Source: Streptomyces dioscori (GTDB lineage Bacteria; Actinomycetota; Actinomycetes; Streptomycetales; Streptomycetaceae). Taken from it: a stretch of 64,000 nt of DNA. The stretch's first letter is position 1. Every line of letters begins with the position of its first letter. The stretch spans positions 62,001 through 126,000 of the forward strand of contig NZ_KZ679043.1 in assembly GCF_003024195.1 (NCBI RefSeq), written 5' to 3'. A program made the translations under genes and the position numbers. The notes below the pieces were generated by a model that was given only the letters and a program-made list of their open reading frames with translations, was not told where the DNA came from and did no database searches. Shown piece by piece: positions 1-8,644 of the stretch.

Positions 1-1384
1 TGAAGCCGCCCTCCAGGGCGAACCAGTCCTGCAGCTTCACCGCACGCTCGTAGTCGTTGGCCGCGTCCGCCGTGATCTCCCGTGCCGTGGTGGCCACCAC
101 CGGCGGCAGCGAGTTCGGCACCTTGGTGAACTCGCGCTTCAGCACCTCCGGCGCCTCGGGCGCGTTCGCGAGCTGATCCGCGGTCGGCTGCACGATCAGG
201 CTCTTGACCGTGTACTCCTGGCCGCGGGTGGTCTGGCCGTGGTCGCCGACGAGCGTGCGGCCCACGGGCTCGAACCGCCACTTGCCGTTGATGCCCACCT
301 GGCTGGCCGGGTAGGGCAGCGGCAGCCAGTCCTGTGCGTACCAGTCGGCCGCTGAGATCCTCGTCTGCACCTCGGTGCGCTGGACGTCGTCACTGAGACC
401 GGGCGGTGTCGGGAAGGTCCCCGGCACGTCCTCCACGTGGCGCTTGGCCGGCTTCCACGCCGTGCCGTCGAACTCGTCGAGCGAGACGATCCGCAGATAG
501 AGGTTCTGCGTCTCCTCGGAGTTGGTGCGGTAGGACATGACCTCGCGGTCCTCGTCCACGTTCAGGCTGTCGCTGAGCGAGACCAGCGGGTTCACCGCGG
601 AGATGGTGTTGCCCCCGCCGGAACCCGCGGCGACGCCCGTGCGAGCGGCGTCCAGCAGCCCGCCGTCGAGCGCGGGCAGGGCGAGCGGGACGACCAGCGC
701 GACACCGAGTGCGACGGCGCCGATGCGCCGTCCCGTACGCACCGGCGCGGTCAGGCTGCCCGAGGAGTCCCCGCCCGGTGTGCGGGGCCCGCCGCCGAAG
801 ACCCGCCCCCACTGCGAGAGCCGGTCACGTCCCTCGGCGAGCAGCAGCACCAGATAACCGGTGGCCGCCAGCAGGAACCAGATCCATCCGGCGCCGCCGT
901 CCGCGAGACCCGCGGCGACGGAGTACAGCGCGAGCAGCGGCAGTCCGGCGGGGGCGGCGCTGCGGAACGTCACCGCGAGCGCGTCCACCGCGAGTCCTAT
1001 CACCACGACCCCGCCGACCATCATCAGACGGATGCCGTCGGAGAGCGGCGCCGGGATCGAGTACCGGCTGACGTCGTCCGCGCCCGCCTGCAGCAGCTCG
1101 CCGAAGTAGCGGAAGACGTCGGGGCCGGGCAGCAGCCCGGCGATGGCCTGCTCCCGGGCGAACGACAGCGTCAGCAGCATCAGGGTCACGAGCGCCTGCA
1201 CGGCGATCGTCAGCGGTCGTGCGAGCGGCACCCGCCGGGCCGCCGCGCCCACCCCGGTCTGCACCGCGACCAGGAACGCCGCCTGGAGGAACCAGCTCGC
1301 CGGATCGACCAGCGGCAGCAGGGCGCAGGACGCCATCAAGGTCGCCGCAGCGGCGCACAGCGCCAGTCGTGCGCGCCCGCTCAT
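1..1384 (-). CDS. TgpA-like transglutaminase membrane protein (3' part outside window)
   Basis: The first 461 residues are visible. The reading frame opens with ATG at 1384 and runs off the left edge. Several hydrophobic segments lie in roughly the first 190 residues, followed by a long extracytoplasmic region ending with DYERAVKLQDWFALEGGF, which looks like the start of a transglutaminase core. This layout fits the DUF3488/TgpA family, in which a membrane-anchored transglutaminase-like domain faces outward. The catalytic Cys/His/Asp would lie beyond the window, so activity cannot be judged. The ATG overlaps the TGA of the DUF58 gene (ATGA), indicating translational coupling in a moxR-DUF58-transglutaminase operon, a common bacterial set of unsettled function. 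Confidence 0.85.
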   Translation of the reverse strand, partial: MSGRARLALCAAAATLMASCALLPLVDPASWFLQAAFLVAVQTGVGAAARRVPLARPLTIAVQALVTLMLLTLSFAREQAIAGLLPGPDVFRYFGELLQAGADDVSRYSIPAPLSDGIRLMMVGGVVVIGLAVDALAVTFRSAAPAGLPLLALYSVAAGLADGGAGWIWFLLAATGYLVLLLAEGRDRLSQWGRVFGGGPRTPGGDSSGSLTAPVRTGRRIGAVALGVALVVPLALPALDGGLLDAARTGVAAGSGGGNTISAVNPLVSLSDSLNVDEDREVMSYRTNSEETQNLYLRIVSLDEFDGTAWKPAKRHVEDVPGTFPTPPGLSDDVQRTEVQTRISAADWYAQDWLPLPYPASQVGINGKWRFEPVGRTLVGDHGQTTRGQEYTVKSLIVQPTADQLANAPEAPEVLKREFTKVPNSLPPVVATTAREITADAANDYERAVKLQDWFALEGGF

Positions 1385-2736
1385 GACGTACCGCCTCCTG
1401 TCGTACTGCCCGTGGACGCGACCCCGTTGCGCTGTCGGTCCGCCTCCCGCCACAGGTCGGCCAGGCTCACGCCCGGTGGGACGGCCACAGCGGTCCAGCC
1501 CGCCTCACGCAGCATCCGAAGCCGCTCCTCGCCCTGTTCGTCGGGGGTGCCCCGCACCCATGCCCCGCTGTCCAGCAGGAAGGCGATCGCCCCGCCGCTG
1601 CGCTGGCGCATCTTGGCGAGCACCGACGCCTGCTCCTCGTCCAGGTCGCCGAGGAAGGCCACCAGCAGTCCTTCGTTGCCGCCGCGCAGCACTTCGTACG
1701 CCCGCGACAGGCCCGTACCGTCGGAGTGGTCGATCACCGCGAGGGTGTCCATCATCAGCCCCGCCGCGTCCGCCGACTCCTGGCTGGCCCCGGCGAACCC
1801 GTCGGCGCCCTCGCCGGGCACCGAGGTGCCGGTGTCGGTCAGGAGACGTACGGAGAAGCCCCGTTCGAGCATGTGCACCAGCGTCGACGCGGTGCCCGAG
1901 ACGGCCCACTCGAAGGCCGAGTCGGGGCCCGCGCCGTCGAAGGCGATGCCCCGGGTGTCGAGGAGCACCGTGCAGCGGGACCGCTGCGGCTGCTCCTCGC
2001 GGCGCACCATCAGCTCGCCGTACCGCGCGGTCAGCCGCCAGTGGACCCGGCGCAGGTCGTCGCCGTAGCGGTATCCGCGCGGGATCACGTCGTCCTCGCC
2101 GGCCAGCGCGAGCGAGCGCTGCCGCCCGTCGCCGTACCCCTTCGCCTCGCCGGTCAGCCGGACCGGCGGCAAAGGCTCCACGCGCGGGACGACGGTGAGG
2201 GTGTCGTAGGTGGAGAAGGAACGGGTCAGCTCGCACATGCCGAAGGGGTCGCTGAGCCGCAGTTGCAGCGGGCCCAGCGGGTAGCGCCCGCGCAGGTCCG
2301 ACCGCACGCGGTACGACACCTCGCGGCGGCCGACCGCCTCGACCCGGTCCAGGACGAACCGGGGCCGCGGCCCCAGCACGTACGGCACCCGGTCCTGGAG
2401 CATCAGCAGGCCGGTGGGCAGCCGCGAGACGTTGTCCATCCGCAGATGGACCCGTGCCTCGGAGCCCGCGGGCACCCGCGCGGGGGAGAGCCGGCGGCTG
2501 CCGGCGACCCGGTAGCGCGTGCGGTACAGCACGGCCGTGCAGACCAGCGGCAGCACGGCGAGCAGGAGTCCCACCCGGAGCAGATCGCTCTGCCCCAGGA
2601 CGTACGCGCAGATGGCGGCCGCGATGCCGGCGGCCAGGAAGGAACGCCCGCGCGTGGTGAGCCCGGCGAGAGCCGTGCGCATCCCGCCCCGGTCCTCCTC
2701 GGCCGTCGCCGCGGGCATCCCGCCGCCGGTCATCAC
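1381..2736 (-). CDS. DUF58 domain protein
   Basis: A 451-residue protein with two hydrophobic segments near residues 33-71, then a soluble part with the DUF58 hallmark GYRYGDDLRRVHW at about 221-233, followed by a vWA-like fold region. DUF58 proteins usually sit next to MoxR ATPases and may act as their substrates or partners at the membrane; the exact role is not established. Start: GTG at 2736 overlaps the moxR stop (GTGA), and an in-frame ATG follows directly at 2733; either is possible. The 3' end overlaps the next gene by ATGA. Confidence 0.88.
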   Translation of the reverse strand: MMTGGGMPAATAEEDRGGMRTALAGLTTRGRSFLAAGIAAAICAYVLGQSDLLRVGLLLAVLPLVCTAVLYRTRYRVAGSRRLSPARVPAGSEARVHLRMDNVSRLPTGLLMLQDRVPYVLGPRPRFVLDRVEAVGRREVSYRVRSDLRGRYPLGPLQLRLSDPFGMCELTRSFSTYDTLTVVPRVEPLPPVRLTGEAKGYGDGRQRSLALAGEDDVIPRGYRYGDDLRRVHWRLTARYGELMVRREEQPQRSRCTVLLDTRGIAFDGAGPDSAFEWAVSGTASTLVHMLERGFSVRLLTDTGTSVPGEGADGFAGASQESADAAGLMMDTLAVIDHSDGTGLSRAYEVLRGGNEGLLVAFLGDLDEEQASVLAKMRQRSGGAIAFLLDSGAWVRGTPDEQGEERLRMLREAGWTAVAVPPGVSLADLWREADRQRNGVASTGSTTGGGTS

Positions 2737-3770
2737 AGCCTCCGGGGCGGCTGCTGGCCGAAGGCGGACGTGCCCCGGCCCATCGCCGGGCCGCCCGGCG
2801 CCTGGGGCGCCGCGGGCACGGCCGTGCGCTGAAGGATCTCCAGGACGACCTGCTCGGCCGTACGACGGTTCAACTGGGCCTGGGCGGTGGGCAGCAGCCG
2901 GTGGGCCAGGACCGCCACGGCGAGCGCCTGCACGTCGTCCGGCAGTGCGTAGTCCCGGCCGCTGAGAGCGGCGGACGCCTTCGCGGCGCGCAGCAGATGC
3001 AGCGTTGCGCGCGGCGAGGCGCCGAGTCTCAGGTCCGGGTGGCTGCGCGTGGCGCCGACCAGGTCGACCGCGTACCGGCGGACCGGGTCGGCGACGTGGA
3101 CCGTGCGGACCGCGTCGATGAGCTTGACGATCTCGTGCGCGTGCGCCACCGGCTGCAGGTCGTCCAGCGGGGAGGCCCCGCCGTGGATGTCGAGCATCTG
3201 CAACTCGGCCTCCGCGCTGGGGTAGCCGATGGAGACCCGGGCCATGAATCGGTCCCGCTGCGCCTCCGGCAGGGGATAGGTGCCCTCCATCTCGACCGGG
3301 TTCTGCGTGGCCACCACCATGAAGGGGCTGGGCAGCTCGTAGGTGTGCCCGTCGATGGTGACCTGGCGCTCCTCCATGGACTCCAGGAGCGCCGACTGCG
3401 TCTTGGGCGACGCGCGGTTGATCTCGTCGCCGATCACGATCTGCGCGAAGATCGCCCCCGGTTTGAACTCGAACTCCCTGTTCTGCTGGTCCCAGATGGA
3501 CACCCCGGTGATGTCCGAGGGCAGCAGGTCGGGCGTGAACTGAATACGTCGCACCGAGCAGTCGATGGACCGCGCCAGTGCCTTGGCCAGCATGGTCTTG
3601 CCGACGCCGGGGACATCCTCGATGAGCAGATGTCCCTCGGCGAGCAGTACGGTCAGCGAAAGCCGTACGACCTCAGGCTTGCCCTCGATCACTTCCTCCA
3701 CCGAACTGCGGACTCTCTCCACAGTGGCGGTCAGATCTGTGAGGCTCGCTCGATCGTCATAGGTCGTCAC
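2733..3770 (-). CDS. MoxR-family AAA+ ATPase
   Basis: A 345-residue AAA+ ATPase. Walker A is GVGKT at residues 55-59 and Walker B includes DEINR at 115-119; both are intact, along with the QTQSALLESMEE-like segment typical of MoxR (here KTQSALLESMEE). MoxR ATPases are thought to act as chaperones that activate or assemble partner proteins carrying vWA folds, matching the coupled DUF58 gene downstream. The frame extends 26 codons further upstream, but GTG at 3770 has a strong GAGGAGG site six bases before it and the protein then begins MTTYDDRASL, so the shorter start is preferred. First gene of the operon. Confidence 0.9.
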   Translation of the reverse strand: MTTYDDRASLTDLTATVERVRSSVEEVIEGKPEVVRLSLTVLLAEGHLLIEDVPGVGKTMLAKALARSIDCSVRRIQFTPDLLPSDITGVSIWDQQNREFEFKPGAIFAQIVIGDEINRASPKTQSALLESMEERQVTIDGHTYELPSPFMVVATQNPVEMEGTYPLPEAQRDRFMARVSIGYPSAEAELQMLDIHGGASPLDDLQPVAHAHEIVKLIDAVRTVHVADPVRRYAVDLVGATRSHPDLRLGASPRATLHLLRAAKASAALSGRDYALPDDVQALAVAVLAHRLLPTAQAQLNRRTAEQVVLEILQRTAVPAAPQAPGGPAMGRGTSAFGQQPPRRL

Positions 3771-3915
3771 CCGGCCCTCCTCGGCCCGTTCTTTCTCCGG
3801 GCCGACACGCTGCGATGCGAACCGGCCCACCCCGAACACGGACGCCACGCTTGAAAAGTTCCGCGCGACGCCACATACGCATTCTTGTTGCCGTTACCGG
3901 TTCGTGTCATCCGCC

Positions 3916-3924
3916 TGTGGATAA
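3916..3924 (-). promoter_or_regulatory. isolated perfect DnaA-box sequence
   Basis: The minus strand reads TTATCCACA, the classical DnaA-box consensus, in the 204-base gap between moxR and the carbonic anhydrase gene, about 150 bases upstream of the moxR start. No second box was noticed in the gap, so it is not an origin. It might bind DnaA as a regulator or titration site, or be chance. Confidence 0.35.
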
Positions 3925-3974
3925 CTGGCCGTGATATGTCGGGTCTTGCGTTTTATGGCCGGGTCCCACTGGCG

Positions 3975-4523
3975 TCAGGTGGGGTCTATCTCACTCAGTA
4001 GGCCCGTCTTCACGTCGAACACGAAACCACGTACGTCGTCGGAGTGCAGAAGGAACGGGGAGGTCCGCACGCGCTGCATGGACTGCCGGACGTCCTGTTC
4101 GACGTCGCGGAACGCCTCGACGGCCCATGCCGGGCGCTGGCCGACCTCCATCTCCAGGTCGTGGCGGAACTCCTCGGTGAGGGACTCCAGGCCGCAGCCG
4201 GTGTGATGGATGAGCACGACGCTGCGGGTGCCGAGCGCGCGCTGGCTGATGGTCAGGGAGCGGATCACGTCGTCGGTGACGACGCCGCCCGCGTTGCGGA
4301 TGGTGTGACAGTCGCCGAGTTCGAGGCCGAGCGCGTCGTGCAGGTCGAGACGGGCGTCCATGCAGGCCACGACCGCGACACGCAGGACCGGCCGGGCGTC
4401 CATGCCCGGATCGGTGAACGCGGCGGCGTACCGCTCGTTGGCGTCGACCAGGCGGTCCGTGACGGTGCCGGGGCGGGCCGTGGCGGCCTCGGGCTCGGTG
4501 GGAACGGATGCGGAAGTCGTCAT
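3975..4523 (-). CDS. beta-class carbonic anhydrase
   Basis: A 182-residue protein of the beta-carbonic anhydrase family, which interconverts CO2 and bicarbonate using zinc. The metal-site motifs are visible: CMDAR with C54, D56 and R58, and HHTGC with H107 and C110. The length matches the small soluble members common in actinobacteria. The frame extends far upstream, but that part is Arg/Pro-rich out-of-frame-like sequence; ATG at 4523 gives a normal N-terminus (MTTSASVPTEPE). It is monocistronic, downstream of and divergent from the cell wall cluster, and is not in the moxR operon (204-base gap). Confidence 0.92.
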   Translation of the reverse strand: MTTSASVPTEPEAATARPGTVTDRLVDANERYAAAFTDPGMDARPVLRVAVVACMDARLDLHDALGLELGDCHTIRNAGGVVTDDVIRSLTISQRALGTRSVVLIHHTGCGLESLTEEFRHDLEMEVGQRPAWAVEAFRDVEQDVRQSMQRVRTSPFLLHSDDVRGFVFDVKTGLLSEIDPT

Positions 4524-4699
4524 ACCTATGACGGTAAGGGGCACGTGCTGTTCGGGCCCGCTGTGAGAGGAGACAAAGAACATCAATGAGCGTTGTTGTG
4601 AGGTAACCCACAAGGGTGGACCGAGTGCACCCGTTCGGGTGGAAAACACCAGGTTTTCGCTTGATCGCGGGGGAGAGTCGCGACGCGCAGGCCGGTTCA

Positions 4700-4727
4700 T
4701 TGACCGCGAGACACCGTGGACTAAAGT
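4700..4727 (+). promoter_or_regulatory. candidate promoter of the cell wall cluster
   Basis: TTGACC at 4700-4705 and TAAAGT at 4722-4727 are separated by 16 bases, a good match to a vegetative sigma-70-type promoter. Initiation would fall near 4734, leaving a leader of about 240 bases before rsmH. Inferred from sequence only. Confidence 0.5.
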
Positions 4728-4733
4728 GACGCG

Positions 4734-4975
4734 AAGCGGGAGGCGAGCTGTCCTCCCTGCTGGACTGCTAAACCCCGGAGGCCCGGCGACATGCCGGGAT
4801 CTCCTCGCGTGCGCGGCGCGTACGTACGGCTCGGCCTCCTCCCGCTCCCGGTCGGCTGACGCTTCCGGCGCCGGCAGGCCTTCCCTTCGGCAAGCCGAGG
4901 GGTGTCTCCCGTGACGACCACGGGCGGGCGGGGACCCGGCGGTGCGTACCGGCCGCGCGGACCTGAGAGGGCCCC
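4734..4975 (+). promoter_or_regulatory. structured leader of rsmH, possible mraW-type RNA element
   Basis: The 452-base gap 4524-4975 holds no convincing gene. Its second half would be transcribed from the candidate promoter and contains several hairpins, for example GGGAGG (4738-4743) with CCTCCC (4752-4757), and CCCGGC (4782-4787) with GCCGGG (4793-4798), then a GC-rich region up to the rsmH ribosome binding site. A conserved cis-regulatory RNA class called the mraW motif is known upstream of this gene in Actinomycetales. I recall the class, but could not align this leader to its consensus by eye. Confidence 0.4.
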
Positions 4976-5932
4976 TTGAGCCAGAGTCGACATGTCCCGG
5001 TGATGCTCCAGCGGTGTCTGGACATGCTGGCCCCCGCACTGGAGGCACCGGGAGCCGTCGTCGTCGACTGCACCCTCGGCCTCGGCGGCCACAGCGAGGC
5101 CCTGCTCGACCGCTTCCCCGAGTCCCGTCTGATCGCCCTCGACCGCGACAAGGAGGCACTGCGCCTCTCCGGGGAACGGCTCGCGCCCTTCGGTGACCGG
5201 GCCGAGCTGGTGCACGCGGTCTACGACGAACTCCCCGACGTGCTCGACCGCCTGGGCCTCACGAGCGTCCAGGGCGTCCTCTTCGACCTGGGCGTCTCCT
5301 CCATGCAGCTCGACGAGGCGGACCGCGGCTTCGCCTACGCCCAGGACGCCCCGCTCGACATGCGCATGGACCAGACGACCGGCATCGGCGCGGCCGAGGT
5401 GCTCAACACCTACGCCCCCGGCGAACTCGTACGGATCCTGCGGGCGTACGGCGAGGAGAAGCAGGCCAAGCGGATCGTGTCCGCGGTCGTCCGCGAGCGC
5501 GACAAGGAGCCGTTCACCAACAGCGCGCGGCTCGTCGAACTGATCCGAGACTCCCTGCCGCAGGCGGCCAAGCGCACCGGCGGCAACCCCGCCAAGCGCA
5601 CCTTCCAGGCGCTGCGCATCGAGGTCAACGGCGAACTCACCGTCCTTGAGAGAGCGATCCCCGCCGCCGTGAAGGCGCTCGCCGTCGGCGGCCGGATCGC
5701 CGTGCTGTCGTACCACTCCCTGGAGGACCGGCTGGTGAAGCAGGTGTTCGCGGCGGGCGCCGCCAACACCGCGCCGCCCGGACTGCCGGTCGTCCCCGAG
5801 CGCTACCAGCCCCGGCTCAAGCTGCTCACGCGCGGTGCCGAACTCCCCACCGAGGAAGAGGTCGCGGAGAACCGGCGGGCCGCTCCCGCGCGGCTGCGCG
5901 GGGCGCAGCGCATCAGGGAGGACGCCGAGTGA
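4976..5932 (+). CDS. rsmH: 16S rRNA m4C1402 methyltransferase RsmH (MraW)
   Basis: A 318-residue protein that N4-methylates C1402 of 16S rRNA using S-adenosylmethionine. The N-terminal HVPVMLQRCLDML and the SAM-binding stretch DCTLGLGGHSEALL (about residues 30-43) are typical, as are DLGVSSMQLD and the C-terminal ALRIEVNGEL segment. It starts at TTG (4976) preceded by GAGAGG; no better start reproduces the family N-terminus. It is the first gene of the dcw cluster and is followed by a 96-base gap before ftsL. No mraZ is seen upstream. Confidence 0.95.
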   Translation: MSQSRHVPVMLQRCLDMLAPALEAPGAVVVDCTLGLGGHSEALLDRFPESRLIALDRDKEALRLSGERLAPFGDRAELVHAVYDELPDVLDRLGLTSVQGVLFDLGVSSMQLDEADRGFAYAQDAPLDMRMDQTTGIGAAEVLNTYAPGELVRILRAYGEEKQAKRIVSAVVRERDKEPFTNSARLVELIRDSLPQAAKRTGGNPAKRTFQALRIEVNGELTVLERAIPAAVKALAVGGRIAVLSYHSLEDRLVKQVFAAGAANTAPPGLPVVPERYQPRLKLLTRGAELPTEEEVAENRRAAPARLRGAQRIREDAE

Positions 5933-6028
5933 CGGAAGGGTGCGTGAGTTGGATGACCGAACTCACCGGGCACAGGGGCCGGAAACCCGGACCCACCGGC
6001 CAGGAACCCGAACTCACCTGGAGGGTGA

Positions 6029-6574
6029 GTGAATAGGAAACCCGAACTGAGGGGCAGAGCGGCCCGGCTCGCGCGGCTCTTCCCGACCGGCTCCGGACAG
6101 GCCGCCCGTACCCCCTTCGTCCTCCTGGTCGTGCTGCTGCTCGGCGGCGGTCTGATCGGTCTCCTGGTACTGAACTCCGCCCTCAGCGAGGGATCGTTCC
6201 AGCTCGACGACCTCCAGAGGGACACCAAGAGCCTCACCGACGAGGAGCAGGCGCTCCAGCGTGACGTGGACGCCTACTCCGCCCCCGACGCCCTCCAGCG
6301 CCGCGCCCGCGAGCTCGGCATGGTGCCCGGCGGAGACCCGGCCTTCCTGAATCCCGACGGCAGCGTCCGCGGTGTCCCCAGCGCGGCCGCCGAGCAGTCG
6401 TCCGTGTACGTGCCCGTGATCCGGCCGCCCGAGGCACTCGACCCGGAACCGGCCGGGACGACCCCGGAGCCCACCCCGACGGCCACCGGGACCCCGGCGC
6501 AGACCGGGGCGCCGGAGCCGGCCACGGAGACCGCCGCGCAGCCCACGCCGACCTCTACGATCCCCGGCAGGTGA
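6029..6574 (+). CDS. ftsL: cell division protein FtsL
   Basis: A 181-residue single-pass membrane protein: basic cytoplasmic N-terminus, membrane helix at about 31-50, then a coiled-coil-like segment (DDLQRDTKSLTDEEQALQ) and a Pro/Thr-rich tail. This is the FtsL/DivIC topology; FtsL links FtsQ and DivIC to the septal synthase FtsW-FtsI. The start is fixed: the codon just before GTG 6029 is a stop, and GGAGGG ends three bases before it, which is closer than usual. The stop overlaps the ftsI start (GTGA). The Pro/Thr/Glu-rich tail from about residue 140 is probably disordered. Confidence 0.85.
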   Translation: MNRKPELRGRAARLARLFPTGSGQAARTPFVLLVVLLLGGGLIGLLVLNSALSEGSFQLDDLQRDTKSLTDEEQALQRDVDAYSAPDALQRRARELGMVPGGDPAFLNPDGSVRGVPSAAAEQSSVYVPVIRPPEALDPEPAGTTPEPTPTATGTPAQTGAPEPATETAAQPTPTSTIPGR

Positions 6575-8556
6575 CGGAAGTGTCCGACAGGGAACCCCCG
6601 CGCCGCAGGGTGCCCGCGCCCGCCCGGTCCTCGAAACCCGGCGGGTCCGCCCGCCCCGCCAAACCCGGCAGCCAGCGCCGCCCCGGGCCGGGCGCCCGCC
6701 CCGCCCGCCGTCCCGCGCCGCCCCGCGCCAAGGCGCCGCGCGTCATCCGCCTCGGCAGCCCCCGCCCGCGGCTGCGCCTGGTCAGCCTCGCGCTGGCCCT
6801 CGTACTGATCGCCTTCGTCGTACGGCTCCTCCAGGTACAGGCGGTCGACGCGAGCGAGTACACCGCCAAGGCCGAGAAGAACCGGTACCTCAGCCGTACG
6901 CTGGCCGCCGCGCGCGGCGGGATCACCGACCGCAACGGCGTCGACCTGGCGATCAGCGTGGACGCCAACGACATCACCGCCGACCCCACGCTCTTCACCA
7001 GGAAGGCGACGAGGATCAGCGACGCCCCCGAGCAGGCCGCCGCCCTGCTCGGCCCGATCCTCGGCAAGGACACCGACGAACTCGCCGCCAAGCTCCGGAC
7101 GGAGAAGACCCGCTACGTAGTGCTCGCCCGCCGCCAGACCCCCCAGGTCTGGACACAGATCAAGGACCTCAAGAGCACCCTCGCCGAGAAGGCCGGCGAA
7201 GGCGGTCCGGCGAACATCCTGGCGGGCGTCCTCCAGGAACCCAGCAGCAAGCGGGTCTACCCGAACGGTGACCTCGGCGCCGGGATACTGGGCTGGGTCA
7301 ATGCCGACGGCAAGGGCGGCGGCGGCATCGAGCAGCAGCTCAACGGCGACCTGTCCGGCAAGGACGGCGAGATCCGCTACGCCCAGTCAGGCGGACGGCA
7401 GGTCCCGACGGCCGGTTCCACCGAGAAGCCCGCCGTGGCCGGCTCCGAGGTGGAGCTGACGATCGACCGCGACATCCAGTGGGCCGCGCAGCACGCCATC
7501 GCCGAGCAGGTCGAGAAGTCCAAGGCGGACCGCGGGTACGTCATAGTGCAGGACAACAGGACCGGCGAGATCCTCGCGATGGCCAACTCGCCCGGCTTCG
7601 ACCCGAACGACCTGTCCAGGGCCGACGGGGGAGCCCTGCACAACTGGAGCCTGGAGGACGCCTACGAGCCCGGCTCCACCGCCAAGGTGATGTCGATGGC
7701 CGCCGTCCTGGAGGAGGGCGCCGCCACCCCCGCCACGCACGTCACCGTGCCTAACCGGCTGCACCGCGGCGACCGGCTCTTCAAGGACGACATCGACCAC
7801 CCGACCTGGTACCTGACGCTCAACGGCGTCCTCGCCAAGTCCAGCAACATCGGCACCATCCTGGCCACCGGACAGCTCGGCAAGAGCCAGGAGGCGGCCA
7901 ACAAGGTCCTCCACTCGTACCTGCGCAAGTTCGGCATCGGCGGCTACACCGGCCTGGACTTCCCCGGTGAGACGAAGGGCATCCTCGCCCCAGCCGACCA
8001 GTGGTCGACCTCCCAGCAGTACACGATTCCTTTCGGCCAGGGCGTGTCCGTCAACGCGATGCAGGCGGCCTCCGTCTACTCGACGATCGCCAACGGCGGC
8101 GTACGCGTGGAACCGACACTCGTGCGCGGCACGAAGGGAGCCGACGGACAGTTCACCCCGGCCGCCAAGGCCAAGAAGACAAGAGTCGTCAGCGAGAAGA
8201 CCGCGAAGACCCTGGCGCACATGCTGGAGTCCGTCGTGGACGACGAGGAGGGCACCGGCGCGAAGGCCCGCATCCCCGGCTACCGCGTGGCGGGCAAGAC
8301 CGGCACGGCCAACCGTGTGGATCCGGCCACCGGCCGCTACCGCGGCTACACCTCGTCCTTCGCCGGTTTCGCGCCCGCCGACAACCCCCGCGTCACCGTG
8401 TACTGCGCCATCCAGAACGCCACCAAGGGCAGCTACTTCGGCGGCCAGATCTGCGGACCCGTCTACAAGGAGGTCCTGGAATTCGCACTGAAGACCCTCC
8501 AGGTACCGCCCACCGGGGACACCACCGACAGACTTCCCGTCACCTTCACGCCCTGA
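6571..8556 (+). CDS. ftsI: septal peptidoglycan transpeptidase FtsI (PBP3)
   Basis: A 661-residue class B penicillin-binding protein. A 60-residue basic, Pro-rich cytoplasmic tail is followed by one membrane helix (about 68-86), a dimerisation domain, and the transpeptidase domain with all three active-site motifs: STAK at 369-372 (nucleophile S369), SSN at 424-426 and KTGT at 576-579. It crosslinks septal peptidoglycan as partner of FtsW. GTG 6571 overlaps the ftsL stop by GTGA, so it is translationally coupled. The frame is intact and of usual length. Confidence 0.95.
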   Translation: MTEVSDREPPRRRVPAPARSSKPGGSARPAKPGSQRRPGPGARPARRPAPPRAKAPRVIRLGSPRPRLRLVSLALALVLIAFVVRLLQVQAVDASEYTAKAEKNRYLSRTLAAARGGITDRNGVDLAISVDANDITADPTLFTRKATRISDAPEQAAALLGPILGKDTDELAAKLRTEKTRYVVLARRQTPQVWTQIKDLKSTLAEKAGEGGPANILAGVLQEPSSKRVYPNGDLGAGILGWVNADGKGGGGIEQQLNGDLSGKDGEIRYAQSGGRQVPTAGSTEKPAVAGSEVELTIDRDIQWAAQHAIAEQVEKSKADRGYVIVQDNRTGEILAMANSPGFDPNDLSRADGGALHNWSLEDAYEPGSTAKVMSMAAVLEEGAATPATHVTVPNRLHRGDRLFKDDIDHPTWYLTLNGVLAKSSNIGTILATGQLGKSQEAANKVLHSYLRKFGIGGYTGLDFPGETKGILAPADQWSTSQQYTIPFGQGVSVNAMQAASVYSTIANGGVRVEPTLVRGTKGADGQFTPAAKAKKTRVVSEKTAKTLAHMLESVVDDEEGTGAKARIPGYRVAGKTGTANRVDPATGRYRGYTSSFAGFAPADNPRVTVYCAIQNATKGSYFGGQICGPVYKEVLEFALKTLQVPPTGDTTDRLPVTFTP

Positions 8557-8590
8557 CCGACGCCGGCCACGCCTTCACCGGCACCCCTCG

Positions 8591-8628
8591 GCACCGCCCG
8601 GAACACCCCGTGCACCGCCCGGAACACC
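8591..8628 (+). repeat. 17-base direct repeat between ftsI and murE
   Basis: GCACCGCCCGGAACACC occurs at 8591-8607 and again at 8612-8628, a 21-base period, in the 88-base gap between ftsI and murE. A related CGGCACCCCT lies just before. Probably replication slippage; function unknown. Confidence 0.8.
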
Positions 8629-8644
8629 GACCAGGAACAAGCTC

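Noticed and set aside
437..2068. 543-residue plus-strand frame over the transglutaminase and DUF58 genes
   Set aside because: Gln/Arg-rich shadow composition; the minus-strand frames encode recognisable families.
4734..4975. mraZ or a small gene before rsmH
   Set aside because: No MraZ-like frame; frames here are Arg/Pro-rich shadows.
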